A DNA stretch of 33,609 nt from CBEULR01 sp965544035 (GTDB lineage: Bacteria > Bacillota > Desulfotomaculia > Desulfotomaculales > Desulforudaceae), in assembly GCA_965544035.1 (NCBI GenBank), contig CBEULR010000021.1, positions 1 through 33,609 of the forward strand. Reading direction: 5' to 3'. The notes under the pieces are model-generated. The model saw only the letters and a list, made by a program, of their open reading frames with translations. It was not told the DNA's origin and did no database searches. Within the stretch, counting starts at the first letter, position 1, and every line of letters begins with the position of its first letter. The position numbers were made by a program, and so were the translations under genes. This document shows, in pieces, positions 7,252 through 15,116 of the stretch.

Positions 7252-7383
7252 AACAACCTCACAATCATAATTGACGACTATCTCTCTTAGGACAAGCATA
7301 ACTGCGGGTTTGTTCCGGATTTGCCGATGCCACTTTCTGCATAATAAACCTGCCTCACTCTTGCATCGAAACCACGCCTCACC

Positions 7384-7848
7384 TCACACCGATCGTTCTG
7401 CATTACGTCTCAGCACGGCCTCCAGGGTACGGGAAAAGGCCTCATCCTGCACCGACGTGCGCGGCCTCGGGCCCTTGGTACGCCCACCCCCTCGTCGCAC
7501 TTGAGCTTTGATTCTCCGTTCCTCAAGCAGGAAGTCGATTGTCTCCGGCCGATACTCCCGTCCGCTCGGTGAGACAACGGCCGCACCTTTCCCCAATACC
7601 AGCGCCGCAAGCCCCCAATCCTGTGTAACCACCACATCTCGCGGACAGGTCAGATTGGCAATCGCAATATCGGTCTCCTGCGGCCGTCGGTCAACCGCAA
7701 TATGGTGTTCAGATTCAATACGATGATCATAATCAGCCACCGTATAGAGCTCATACCCAAAACGGTCGGCCTGCTGTTTGCAAATCCTCAGGACGCCGCG
7801 CGGACAAGCATCCGCATCCACAATAAGTTTCGGCCTTCTAACACACAA
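7384..7848 (-). CDS. yqxD: YqxD/YaiI family protein (UPF0178, DUF188)
   Basis: The start LIVDADACPRGVLR and the body VVTQDWGLAALVLGKGAAVVSPSGREY, followed by a basic tail (RRGGGRTKGPRP), are the diagnostic features of the YqxD/YaiI family, which has a PIN-like fold and no established reaction. The D-A-D and T-Q-D-W-G-L-A acidic residues match the PIN-type metal site (family knowledge). The frame is open to 7899. I place the start at the TTG at 7848 since GGAG (7858-7861) lies nine bases upstream and the protein then begins a few residues before the conserved core, as in homologues. It overlaps the end of the lipid kinase gene by 11 bases, which suggests translational coupling. Confidence 0.88.
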   Translation of the reverse strand: MCVRRPKLIVDADACPRGVLRICKQQADRFGYELYTVADYDHRIESEHHIAVDRRPQETDIAIANLTCPRDVVVTQDWGLAALVLGKGAAVVSPSGREYRPETIDFLLEERRIKAQVRRGGGRTKGPRPRTSVQDEAFSRTLEAVLRRNAERSV

Positions 7849-8767
7849 CCGCAACCACTCCGTGCAGAATCGAAAACTCGGCCGGGACATGTCCCACAAT
7901 TTCGCCGTCGGCCTGGATCACCAGCGGATGGTCTGAATGTACACTTACACGACGACCGCGCATCATTGTCAGCTTCGGATGACCGATATGGCTGCCGCTG
8001 TACACCTTGGGCAGGTTAAACAGCAGCTCGGGACGGCTCAGACTGTGCAGGATCAGCACATCGAACAACCCATCATCGGTCCGGGCTTGAGGCGCGATGT
8101 GCATTCCGCCCCCCAGATACTGTCCGTTAGCCACGGCAACAATCGAAAGCGGTACCGACGGAATGTCAGACTCATCCACCTTCAAGTCGGCCATTTGATT
8201 GCGGTAGGTTAGGAAGGTGGCTACAGCCGAGCACAAGAACGAAAGGAAACCACCCATTGCTTTACTATGCCGGTTGGCGCGGGCGGCCGTCTCCCCGCCC
8301 AGTCCGGCGTCGGCAACGTTTACAAAATAGCGTAGCACCCTCTCCCCGGAAAAGCCAACGCACTCAACCTTTCCGATGTCCATCCGGCGGACTTGCCCGT
8401 TGAGCAACCGATCAACCGATTGGCGGCACGACACGGGAATCCTCAGTAAGCGCACCAAATCACTGCCTGTTCCGGCCGGAATCAACCCCAACCTCACTCC
8501 GGGTGCAGGATTACCGGTCGCGTCAACCAGTCCGTTTACCACTTCGTTGATAGTGCCGTCGCCGCCAACGCTGACCACGGTACGGTAACCCTTTTCGAGG
8601 GCTTGACGGACAATCTCCGTAGCGTGACCGGGTCTGCGCGTTAGTGACCAGTCATAGGTTACAGCTTTGTCGGCCAGGACTCGTCTGATCTTCGGCCATT
8701 TCCGCAGTGCCGATCCGTTGCCGGCCCTGGGATTCACAACAAAGAAGAGCCGATCGGCGCTCAACAC
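7838..8767 (-). CDS. Diacylglycerol/lipid kinase (YegS/DagK catalytic domain)
   Basis: Contains the DAGK catalytic signature in order: FVVNPRAGNGSA at the N-terminus, VSVGGDGTINEVVNGL (nucleotide-binding GGDGT) and GLIPAGTGSDLVR (lid loop), then a C-terminal beta domain with GGGMHIAP and DGLFDVLI. Members phosphorylate diacylglycerol or related lipids with ATP at the inner membrane face and recycle diacylglycerol released during lipoteichoic acid or glycolipid synthesis; several paralogues exist and the exact substrate cannot be read. Length of about 309 is typical. The GTG at 8767 is chosen because AAGGTGG (8775-8781) is seven bases upstream; a TTG at 8773 is too close to it. It follows the cyclophilin gene by 39 bases and overlaps yqxD. 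Confidence 0.9.
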   Translation of the reverse strand: MLSADRLFFVVNPRAGNGSALRKWPKIRRVLADKAVTYDWSLTRRPGHATEIVRQALEKGYRTVVSVGGDGTINEVVNGLVDATGNPAPGVRLGLIPAGTGSDLVRLLRIPVSCRQSVDRLLNGQVRRMDIGKVECVGFSGERVLRYFVNVADAGLGGETAARANRHSKAMGGFLSFLCSAVATFLTYRNQMADLKVDESDIPSVPLSIVAVANGQYLGGGMHIAPQARTDDGLFDVLILHSLSRPELLFNLPKVYSGSHIGHPKLTMMRGRRVSVHSDHPLVIQADGEIVGHVPAEFSILHGVVAVVC

Positions 8768-8806
8768 AACCAAGCCACCTTCTGCTATCCTTCTCAGCCT
8801 TAACTG

Positions 8807-9238
8807 CTAAACCTGCTCTTCAACCATCCTAACCTCGTTCATCTTGTCGCCCTGCGCAATCTTATCCACCACTTCCATGCCTTTGATCACGCGACCGAAA
8901 ACGGTATGTACTCCATCCAGATGTGGAAAGGCATCATGGCAGATAAAAAACTGGCTTCCACCGGTATCACGGCCTGCGTGTGCCATCGACAGCGCACCGC
9001 GGACATGTTTATTCGGATTGATTTCACATTTGATGGTATAACCCGGTCCCCCGGTACCCGTTCCGTAGGGGCATCCTCCCTGGATCACAAACCCGGGAAT
9101 AACCCGGTGAAAGGTGAGTCCGTCATAGAATCCCTTCTTAATCAGCGACTCAAAATTTGCCACCGTATTCGGGGCATCCTTTTCAAACAGTTCAAGCGTG
9201 ATGTCTCCCTTGTCGGTGCTGATGATTGCCTTTTTCAT
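8807..9238 (-). CDS. Cyclophilin-type peptidyl-prolyl cis-trans isomerase
   Basis: A compact 143-residue single-domain cyclophilin without signal peptide, so cytoplasmic. Key active-site segments are FHRVIPGFVIQGG (catalytic Arg), GALSMAHAG, GSQFFIC and HLDGVHTVFGRV. It speeds proline isomerisation during protein folding. The usual drug-contacting Trp of eukaryotic cyclophilins is replaced (PHLDG), as in most bacterial forms. AAAGGAG lies eight bases before the ATG. First gene of a three-gene minus-strand run with the lipid kinase and yqxD; a promoter candidate lies 35 bases upstream. Confidence 0.95.
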   Translation of the reverse strand: MKKAIISTDKGDITLELFEKDAPNTVANFESLIKKGFYDGLTFHRVIPGFVIQGGCPYGTGTGGPGYTIKCEINPNKHVRGALSMAHAGRDTGGSQFFICHDAFPHLDGVHTVFGRVIKGMEVVDKIAQGDKMNEVRMVEEQV

Positions 9239-9272
9239 TAATCGTGCTCCTTTTCAAGAGTAGGTTTGTTCC

Positions 9273-9302
9273 ATTATACCCAAGACCGGCCTTCGTGCAC
9301 AA
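9273..9302 (-). promoter_or_regulatory. Candidate promoter of the cyclophilin-lipid kinase-yqxD run
   Basis: On the minus strand a perfect TATAAT (9273-9278) is preceded after 18 bases by TTGTGC (9297-9302). The -10 is convincing, the -35 only partial. Confidence 0.45.
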
Positions 9303-9446
9303 CGAAGCAAGCCGTCAAATGCTGAAACAACCCGGATTTGGGCATTTTCAAAGTTGCACATTGTTCCATCTTTCGAAGGTACGCAGTGTTACAATTGAGC
9401 TGTACGGGGAACATATTACCGGCACTCACCTGAAAGGGAGATCTCT

Positions 9447-10337
9447 GTGTTTCGAAAACTGTGTTTCCTGATGGTGCTTGGCCTTCTACTTGGATGCATC
9501 GGCTGCAGAACCTCTGGGGAACCCGTAAGAGAAACGACCGGGTTCACTCCGGATCCTATTGCTCAGATTGAAGAAGACGGCACGAAAGCAGTTGAAGTCG
9601 TTGTCTATTACGTAGTTAATGATGATGAGCCGTACCTGGTTCGTGAGGTCCATTTGGCATCCAGTTCGGGCAATCCGGTAATGACCGCGGTTAACGAGTT
9701 GCTGCACGGAGTCCCCACCACCTCCAGAACGCAGGCCGTATTTCCCAAGAGCCTTTCCTGTCTGGATTGCCGCTGGGCCGAAGGAACAGCCGAAATCACC
9801 CTGACGAAGGACCTGGTTTTGAGCGATGCAGATCACGATGTGCTGGCGCTGGCCGTAACGGGTTTGGTAAACACTCTCACTGAGCACGATGACATCGAAA
9901 AGGTCAATCTGAAGGTGGATGACGTTCCCCGGGTCGACGTGGACATCTGGCTCACCCGCCTCGGATTCAAGGGGCAGCCTCTCACCAGAGACATCACCAA
10001 AGTCTTGGAACCATCCATCTGGGTCGAGCAGCCTGCCCCGAACCAAGCTGTTGCCTGTCCGGTCTCGGTTAAGGGAAGTGCCATCGTTTCCGGTGGTGTC
10101 GTTGAACTCAGGCTCACTACCGAGGCCGGTGAAGTACTGGCGGAATCGATAGTCGAGACACCGGGAGAAGAAACGGAAAGAAGATCCTTTGAAACCGATA
10201 TTGTCTATACCTATCCGGCTTCGGGCAGAGGGTTTCTGGAGGTGTTCCAAACCGATCCCGTGTACGGCCACGAGAAGGATAAGGTAATTGTCCCCGTTGA
10301 GCTTAGGGCTTCGGGAGTGAATGCAGGAGGACCATAA
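9447..10337 (+). CDS. Lipoprotein with GerMN and Gmad2 domains
   Basis: The 296-residue protein starts at GTG after AAAGGGAG (9433-9440) and has a lipoprotein signal (MVLGLLLGCIGC; C17 or C20). Residues about 45-175 form a GerMN domain (VEVVVYYVVNDDEPYLV, then MTAVNELLHGVPTTS, AEITLTKDLV and the ALAVTGLVNTLTEHDDIEKV helix). Residues about 190-290 form a Gmad2 immunoglobulin-like domain (PSIWVEQPAPNQAV … FLEVFQTDPVYGHEKDKVIVPVEL). GerM is needed for spore germination and sporulation in Bacillus and its domain helps build the engulfment complex; the Gmad2 fusion is common in clostridia. Expected on the outer face of the membrane. It is monocistronic, with no sporulation neighbour beside it. Confidence 0.9.
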   Translation: MFRKLCFLMVLGLLLGCIGCRTSGEPVRETTGFTPDPIAQIEEDGTKAVEVVVYYVVNDDEPYLVREVHLASSSGNPVMTAVNELLHGVPTTSRTQAVFPKSLSCLDCRWAEGTAEITLTKDLVLSDADHDVLALAVTGLVNTLTEHDDIEKVNLKVDDVPRVDVDIWLTRLGFKGQPLTRDITKVLEPSIWVEQPAPNQAVACPVSVKGSAIVSGGVVELRLTTEAGEVLAESIVETPGEETERRSFETDIVYTYPASGRGFLEVFQTDPVYGHEKDKVIVPVELRASGVNAGGP

Positions 10338-10338
10338 A

Positions 10339-10360
10339 CAAAAAAGCCCCGGCCGGCTTT
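10339..10360 (-). terminator. Rho-independent terminator of the Mre11/Rad50-like pair
   Basis: On the minus strand AAAGCC pairs with GGGCTTT around a short GC loop and runs into TTTTTTG (10340-10345 as A on the plus strand). It starts 17 bases after the ATPase stop codon and lies directly against the end of the convergent GerM gene. Confidence 0.65.
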
Positions 10361-10377
10361 ACAGAGATAACGTGTTT

Positions 10378-11463
10378 TCAACGTGGCCTGCTTTTTGCCC
10401 GGATTGAGCCTCCACGGTGCTGAACACTGGTTATACCATCCGCCTGAATCAGTACATTCACCGAGTCGGCCGCACCCGTCATCCTCTGGTTGTGCGTCAT
10501 AACAATGATTTGTATCCCGAAATAATCGGCCGTTGTCTTTAGGAAACGGGCTACATTCGAAACATACTGGTCGCTTACCGAAGGACACGGCTCATCGAGA
10601 ACAATGGGTCCTTTGAGCGGCGGGTGTGCGGTAACGATAAACGCAGCCCGGAGCGCAAGCGCGGTGAACTCTGAGATACCCGATCCGTGGGCCGGCACCG
10701 GCGCAACCACGTTGCCGCCGCTTGAGTGTGAGATGATCACAAACTCGGCACCGTTCTCCGGGGTATACTCGATCACAAAACGCAGATCCCCCATAAAGGT
10801 CGCGCTGAGGGCCGAGGTAACAAACACTTCCAGCTCTTGAATTGCTTTCTGGCGCGCATTGACGATCGACCGTTCGATCAGTCTGTGCACCTCTGTCTTA
10901 AAGTCTGCTTCATCCTCGGCTGGAAAGCAACCAGGGTTATAATCCGCAGCACCGACATCGTTCAACGCGGCATCAGCGGCAAGGACACCTTGTAGACTCC
11001 CGAGTGCCTTTGCCTTCACTTCAGGTGGTTGATTGATTAGAAAAAGGCCCTCGGTGGCCGGCGGGAGTTGAAGACAGGCCTTTAATCCCGGACCAAGCTC
11101 GCACATTGATATCGCGTATTTGCGGACCTCCCGGGGCATTCTCGCATGCCCGACATTAAACGACCGCATTTTCTCACCGGGAACGGCTACACTACAGACC
11201 TCATTGCGCCCGTCCCACTCACGAATAAGCCGCACGTTGTCAGCAGTCGTCAATTCTGCCCGACACCTGCGGCTTGCCTGGGAAACCAGCCCCTCCGGTC
11301 TCTCATCACCGACCAGCATCCAGTTCAGAACGCGGGCTACGGCTGTTTTCCCATAACCTGATTCACCGACGATCACGTTCAGCCCGGAGTCGAAAACCAG
11401 CTCTGTTCGCTTGTGGGACAAGATGTTCTCCAAGACAAGGCGGGAGATAATCACCCTAATCAC
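10378..11463 (-). CDS. Rad50/SbcC-like ATPase lacking the coiled coil
   Basis: A 361-residue ATPase of the SMC/Rad50 class. The N-terminus (ISRLVLENILSHKRTELVF) leads to Walker A GESGYGKT (residues 33-40). The C-terminal half has a signature-like GSGISEFTALALRAAF (about 260-275), Walker B IVLDEP (287-292) and switch histidine in VMTHN (H324). Between the lobes, where Rad50 and SbcC carry a long coiled coil with a CxxC zinc hook, there are only about 30-40 residues (about 160-200) and no CxxC. It is far shorter than SbcC (about 1000) and shorter than the usual coil-bearing phage-type homologues. It overlaps the Mre11-like gene by four bases (ATGA type), so the two subunits are co-translated. 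Likely role: ATP-gated control of the partner nuclease in DNA end processing (inference). Confidence 0.8.
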   Translation of the reverse strand: MIRVIISRLVLENILSHKRTELVFDSGLNVIVGESGYGKTAVARVLNWMLVGDERPEGLVSQASRRCRAELTTADNVRLIREWDGRNEVCSVAVPGEKMRSFNVGHARMPREVRKYAISMCELGPGLKACLQLPPATEGLFLINQPPEVKAKALGSLQGVLAADAALNDVGAADYNPGCFPAEDEADFKTEVHRLIERSIVNARQKAIQELEVFVTSALSATFMGDLRFVIEYTPENGAEFVIISHSSGGNVVAPVPAHGSGISEFTALALRAAFIVTAHPPLKGPIVLDEPCPSVSDQYVSNVARFLKTTADYFGIQIIVMTHNQRMTGAADSVNVLIQADGITSVQHRGGSIRAKSRPR

Positions 11464-12434
11464 TCCACATCCTTATTGTGCTTGTCAATCAGACGAAGAG
11501 CCTCATCCCTTACCGATTCGCTGATTGTATGTTCCCTGCACACATTGTACACAATCCCCTTAATCCTCGAGGAACTCCCCTCTTCTATTGGACGGGTCTT
11601 TCGGGAGCTATGCGAATGACATGTCATCTCTTCGGAACGAGATGCTGAAGCGGCATCGACTATCTCCGATCCGGGTCTGGCCGATCGCAAGGGAACATAC
11701 TGAAAACCGAGCCGGTCTGAGCCAAATTCAAGGATGACCACCTGTGGGGTACGAGCAACATCGGGCGGCTGGCCCGAAAGGCGAACGAGCGACCCGGGAT
11801 TGATGAATACTTTACCGTCCATCTTCACTTCCGGATAACCGAAGTGGGCGTGACTGCCCAGAGTCACGTCCGCCTGCGTAAGAGGGGCAACGTCCGCGAT
11901 CATGGTGTGCGGTGTACCTTCAAAAAATGGACTGTTCAGGAGCATGCCGTGCGCCACGTGCACAGCATAGTTGCAGTCCACTTTTTCCACGCAGTAATCA
12001 AGGGTCGGGTCGCGCCGATCCATGGCGTGGTGAAAATGAGTACCGGTCAGCTGCACACGTACTTCATCGTCCTTAAGGTACACCCTCTGACCAGTTTGCA
12101 GCAGGCGGATCAGGCCCAAGTTGTGTAGCAGCCCGATCATCGTTCTGTCCAGGGTGGCCGGACTATAAGCATACATATCGTGATTCCCGGCAATCGCGTA
12201 TATCGGCAATCCCGGCGACATCAAAATGCGCATGCAATCGGAGACGATCGGGAACTCGGGGACCGGGAGATCGAACAAATCACCCCCGTGCAAAATCGCC
12301 GTCACCCTATGGGCTACAGCAATATCGGCCACTTCCTGAAGCTTCATGCGCAGTGTATCAGGAAAACAATCGAGCCGGTAGCGCGGGTTATGTCCTGTGA
12401 TATGGGTGTCGGTCAAATACAACAGTTTAATCAT
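11460..12434 (-). CDS. Mre11/SbcD-like metallophosphoesterase (DNA nuclease)
   Basis: A 324-residue calcineurin-like phosphoesterase with all metal-binding motifs in order: DTHI (D9, H11), GGDLFD (D52), GNHDMY (N84, H85), VAHGML (H162) and GSHAHFG (H195, H197). The phosphoesterase fold ends near residue 255. A C-terminal tail of about 65 residues has a Ser/Arg-rich linker (ASASRSEE…SSRKTRP) and a terminal helix region (SESVRDEALRLIDKHNKD), which may bind the ATPase partner (inference). In Mre11-type complexes this subunit cuts DNA ends and hairpins. The gene starts the two-gene unit and overlaps the ATPase start by four bases. The ATG has only a weak ribosome binding site (GGGAT). Confidence 0.85.
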   Translation of the reverse strand: MIKLLYLTDTHITGHNPRYRLDCFPDTLRMKLQEVADIAVAHRVTAILHGGDLFDLPVPEFPIVSDCMRILMSPGLPIYAIAGNHDMYAYSPATLDRTMIGLLHNLGLIRLLQTGQRVYLKDDEVRVQLTGTHFHHAMDRRDPTLDYCVEKVDCNYAVHVAHGMLLNSPFFEGTPHTMIADVAPLTQADVTLGSHAHFGYPEVKMDGKVFINPGSLVRLSGQPPDVARTPQVVILEFGSDRLGFQYVPLRSARPGSEIVDAASASRSEEMTCHSHSSRKTRPIEEGSSSRIKGIVYNVCREHTISESVRDEALRLIDKHNKDVE

Positions 12435-12576
12435 AGCAATCCCAGTCGTCCAAGTTTTTAGATTATTTCGCCAAGCCGAATATCGAATCCTGCACCTTAA
12501 CGAAAGGCCCTCTTGTAATCAGTATATTCACCACACGTTGGTCTAAAGCACGATTTCCCGCAGCCGTGAATCCTGC

Positions 12577-12614
12577 GAAAAAGAATACGGCCGCCGATCG
12601 AGCCGGCGGCCGTA
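12577..12614 (-). terminator. Rho-independent terminator of the isopropylmalate-type dehydrogenase
   Basis: A perfect 11-bp GC-rich stem (12586-12596 with 12604-12614, TACGGCCGCCG) with a 7-base loop is followed on the minus strand by TTCTTTTTC. It lies 22 bases beyond the dehydrogenase stop codon. Confidence 0.85.
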
Positions 12615-12635
12615 AAGCAGGGAGACTTTCTAACA

Positions 12636-13685
12636 CTAAAGCGCAGCTACGACAAGGTCCCCGACTTCCGACGTGGAATACCCCATGCGACCGGCAGCCA
12701 TACTCTGCAGCTTATCCCGGCACACCTTTTTCACGGCATCTTCGATCATCAAACCGGCCTTTTCTTCGCCCAGTACGTCCATCATCATTGCTGCCGCCAA
12801 AATGGCTGCCAGCGGATTGATTACGTTCTTCCCGGTGTATTTGGGCGCCGATCCTCCGATCGGTTCGAACATAGAGACTCCCGAGGGGTTGATGTTTCCG
12901 CCGGCGGCAATCCCCATCCCGCCCTGGATCATTGCACCTAGGTCGGTGATAATATCGCCGAACATGTTGTCGGTAACAATCACATCAAACCATTCGGGGT
13001 TCTTGACCATCCACATGCAGATGGCGTCCACATGGGCATAATCGCGGGTGATATCGGGGTATTCCGCGCCGACTTCGTCGAACACACGGTTCCAGAGACC
13101 GAAGGCATACGTCAGTACATTTGTTTTTCCGCACAGGGTCACCTTACGGTCCTTGTTCCTCCGCCTACAATACTCGAAAGCATACCGGATGCAACGCTCC
13201 ACACCTTTCCGGGTGTTTACCGACGTTTGGATCGCCACCTCATCGGGGCTGTTTTCACGCAGCACCCCGCCGGTACCGGCGTATAACCCTTCGGTGTTTT
13301 CACGTACAACCACAAAATCAATATCTTCCGGCCCTTTATCCTTTAACGGGCATTCAACACCCGGATATAGCTTAACCGGACGCAGATTTATGTACTGATC
13401 GAGTTCGAACCGCAGTCGAAGAAGAATCCCCTTTTCCAGTATGCCCGGCTTTACATCAGGATGGCCGATTGCTCCGAGATAAATTGCGTCAAAGGTCTTC
13501 AGTTCCTCGATGGCGCCGTCCGGCAGCACCTCACCGGTACGCAGGTACCGCTCCCCTCCGAAATCAAAGAATTTGGTTTCAAAGCTGAAACCGCATTTTT
13601 CAGACACCGCCTTCAAAACCTTCAAGCCTTCAGCTACCTGCTCCGGTCCTGTTCCGTCTCCGGGCACTACGGCAATTCGGTACAT
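12636..13685 (-). CDS. Isopropylmalate/tartrate-type beta-decarboxylating dehydrogenase
   Basis: A 349-residue NAD(P)-dependent decarboxylating dehydrogenase. The start MYRIAVVPGDGTGPE, the substrate loop RLRFELDQYINLRPVKL, the VVVRENTEGLYAG segment, and the metal-binding and signature stretch (NMFGDIITDLGAMIQGGMGIAAGGNI, then EPIGGSAPKY) define the family. The frame is open to 13967, but the ATG at 13685 after GGAGG is clearly the start. The helix segment that in classical LeuB reads like LLGIRKxLGLFANLRP instead reads GILLRLRFELDQYINLRP, which resembles tartrate/malate-type and broad-specificity members. No leuA, leuC or leuD is nearby, so 3-isopropylmalate is possible but not certain as substrate. 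Confidence 0.85.
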   Translation of the reverse strand: MYRIAVVPGDGTGPEQVAEGLKVLKAVSEKCGFSFETKFFDFGGERYLRTGEVLPDGAIEELKTFDAIYLGAIGHPDVKPGILEKGILLRLRFELDQYINLRPVKLYPGVECPLKDKGPEDIDFVVVRENTEGLYAGTGGVLRENSPDEVAIQTSVNTRKGVERCIRYAFEYCRRRNKDRKVTLCGKTNVLTYAFGLWNRVFDEVGAEYPDITRDYAHVDAICMWMVKNPEWFDVIVTDNMFGDIITDLGAMIQGGMGIAAGGNINPSGVSMFEPIGGSAPKYTGKNVINPLAAILAAAMMMDVLGEEKAGLMIEDAVKKVCRDKLQSMAAGRMGYSTSEVGDLVVAAL

Positions 13686-13785
13686 GATCACTTGCCTCCT
13701 ATTCAGTTTTCGCAAAATAAAAAGTAACAAACATACTTCGGCGTGGTTTGCCCGTCTCCTCTTGGGAGTCCGGCTTTTTCCGCCA

Positions 13786-15114
13786 TCACTCCGTGTCGCT
13801 CGACACACTCCCATCACTGGCCACCTGATAATACACAAGCGGTCTCGCCTCGGGGGGGCTAATATCAAAACTGAACGCCTCGGCCAGCAATTCTGATGCT
13901 TCTTCAGTTCCCCGTCCGGAACTGTACAGCAACCCGATGACATCGCCCGGCTCAACCGGATCACCAATCTTCTTTAACAACCGGATTCCAACATTGGGGT
14001 TAATCGGAGCATCCTTTACACTCCTGCCCGCACCCAAAAGCATTGCTGCGCGTCCCACTCCTTCGGCATCAATCGCGGTGACAAATCCGCTTTCGCGGGA
14101 TTGAACCGGTACTTCGGACACATCCCGCGGCATCGGATTCTCCAGGAAGCCGACATCTCCACCCTGGGCGGCTATCCATTCAACAAACTTTGCGTAAGCG
14201 CGCCCCGTCTGCAGAATGTCGGCCAGTTTGCGTCTTGCCGAAGTCACGTCTTGCCCTCGCCCGCCCAGCACCAGCATACGGCTGCCGAGCGTAAGACACA
14301 GTTCCACCAAATCGGGCACCTGACCACTGCCGCGGAGCACCTCGACCGCCTCGGCTACCTCCAGCAAATTGCCTATGTTGCGCCCCAACGGCTGATCCAT
14401 ATTTGTCACCAGGGCCTCGGTTCGTACACCGTTGTCGCCACCAATTTCGACCATCGTCCGTGCCAGTCTCAGGGCGTCCTCGGGCGTCTTCATAAACGCG
14501 CCGCTCCCTGTCTTGACATCGAGAAGGACGGCGTCCGCCCCGGACGCAATCTTTTTTGACATAACGCTCGCAGCAATCAGCGGTATGCAGTCAACCGTAG
14601 CCGTCACGTCACGCAGACTATAGAGCAGCTTGTCCGCCGGAGTAAGGTTTCCGCTCTGCGACACCACAGCGACTCCCACTGAACGCACCTGTTCCTTCAT
14701 TTCTTCCAAAGTCCGATCGGGCTGAAACCCGGGGATCGATTCCAGCTTGTCCACAGTACCTCCGGTGTGCCCCAGACCGCGACCGGACATCTTGGCCACC
14801 GGCACTCCGGCCGCCGCCACCAGGGGCGCCAGCACCAGGGTTGTCTTGTCCCCTACTCCGCCGGTACTGTGTTTATCCACCTTGATGCCGGGGATGTCGG
14901 ACAGGTCACATCGATCTCCCGACTCAACCATCGCCCGGGTGAGATCGGCCGTTTCGCGGCGGCTCATACCTCGAAAAAACACTGCCATCAGGAAGGCCGA
15001 CATCTGGTAATCAGGAATTTCGCCCCGTGTATAACCACGAATCAGGTCGTACATCTCCTCCGTCGATAACTCTCCGCCGTCCCGTTTTTTCCGGATTAAA
15101 TCGACTGCCTGCAA
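13786..15114 (-). CDS. pdp: Pyrimidine-nucleoside phosphorylase
   Basis: Cleaves uridine, thymidine and deoxyuridine with phosphate to the base and (deoxy)ribose-1-phosphate, which the neighbouring DeoB then isomerises. Motifs are KVDKHSTGGVGDKTTLV (phosphate site), the family signature SGRGLGHTGGTVDKLES, and ASVMSKKIASGADAVLLDVKTGSGAFM (pyrimidine site); the C-terminal domain ends with the usual GDPVEPGDVIGLLY barrel. At 442 residues it has normal length. A GTG at 15123 overlaps deoB, but the TTG at 15114 is preferred: AAGGGGG lies nine bases upstream and the resulting MQAVDLIRKKRDG resembles the family N-terminus. It lies two bases beyond the end of deoB and is clearly in the same transcript. 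Confidence 0.93.
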   Translation of the reverse strand: MQAVDLIRKKRDGGELSTEEMYDLIRGYTRGEIPDYQMSAFLMAVFFRGMSRRETADLTRAMVESGDRCDLSDIPGIKVDKHSTGGVGDKTTLVLAPLVAAAGVPVAKMSGRGLGHTGGTVDKLESIPGFQPDRTLEEMKEQVRSVGVAVVSQSGNLTPADKLLYSLRDVTATVDCIPLIAASVMSKKIASGADAVLLDVKTGSGAFMKTPEDALRLARTMVEIGGDNGVRTEALVTNMDQPLGRNIGNLLEVAEAVEVLRGSGQVPDLVELCLTLGSRMLVLGGRGQDVTSARRKLADILQTGRAYAKFVEWIAAQGGDVGFLENPMPRDVSEVPVQSRESGFVTAIDAEGVGRAAMLLGAGRSVKDAPINPNVGIRLLKKIGDPVEPGDVIGLLYSSGRGTEEASELLAEAFSFDISPPEARPLVYYQVASDGSVSSDTE

Positions 15115-15116
15115 GC

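Noticed and set aside
9486..10271. 261-residue open frame on the minus strand
   Set aside because: Mirror of the GerM/Gmad2 gene, which has a signal peptide, ribosome binding site and recognised domains; the mirror has none.
13690..13785. Possible terminator between pdp and the dehydrogenase
   Set aside because: Only a bulged 4+3 bp stem without a U-run is visible, so transcription probably continues from pdp into the dehydrogenase.
13686..13967. N-terminal extension of the isopropylmalate-type dehydrogenase
   Set aside because: Sequence is not family-like, overlaps pdp, and GGAGG marks the ATG at 13685.
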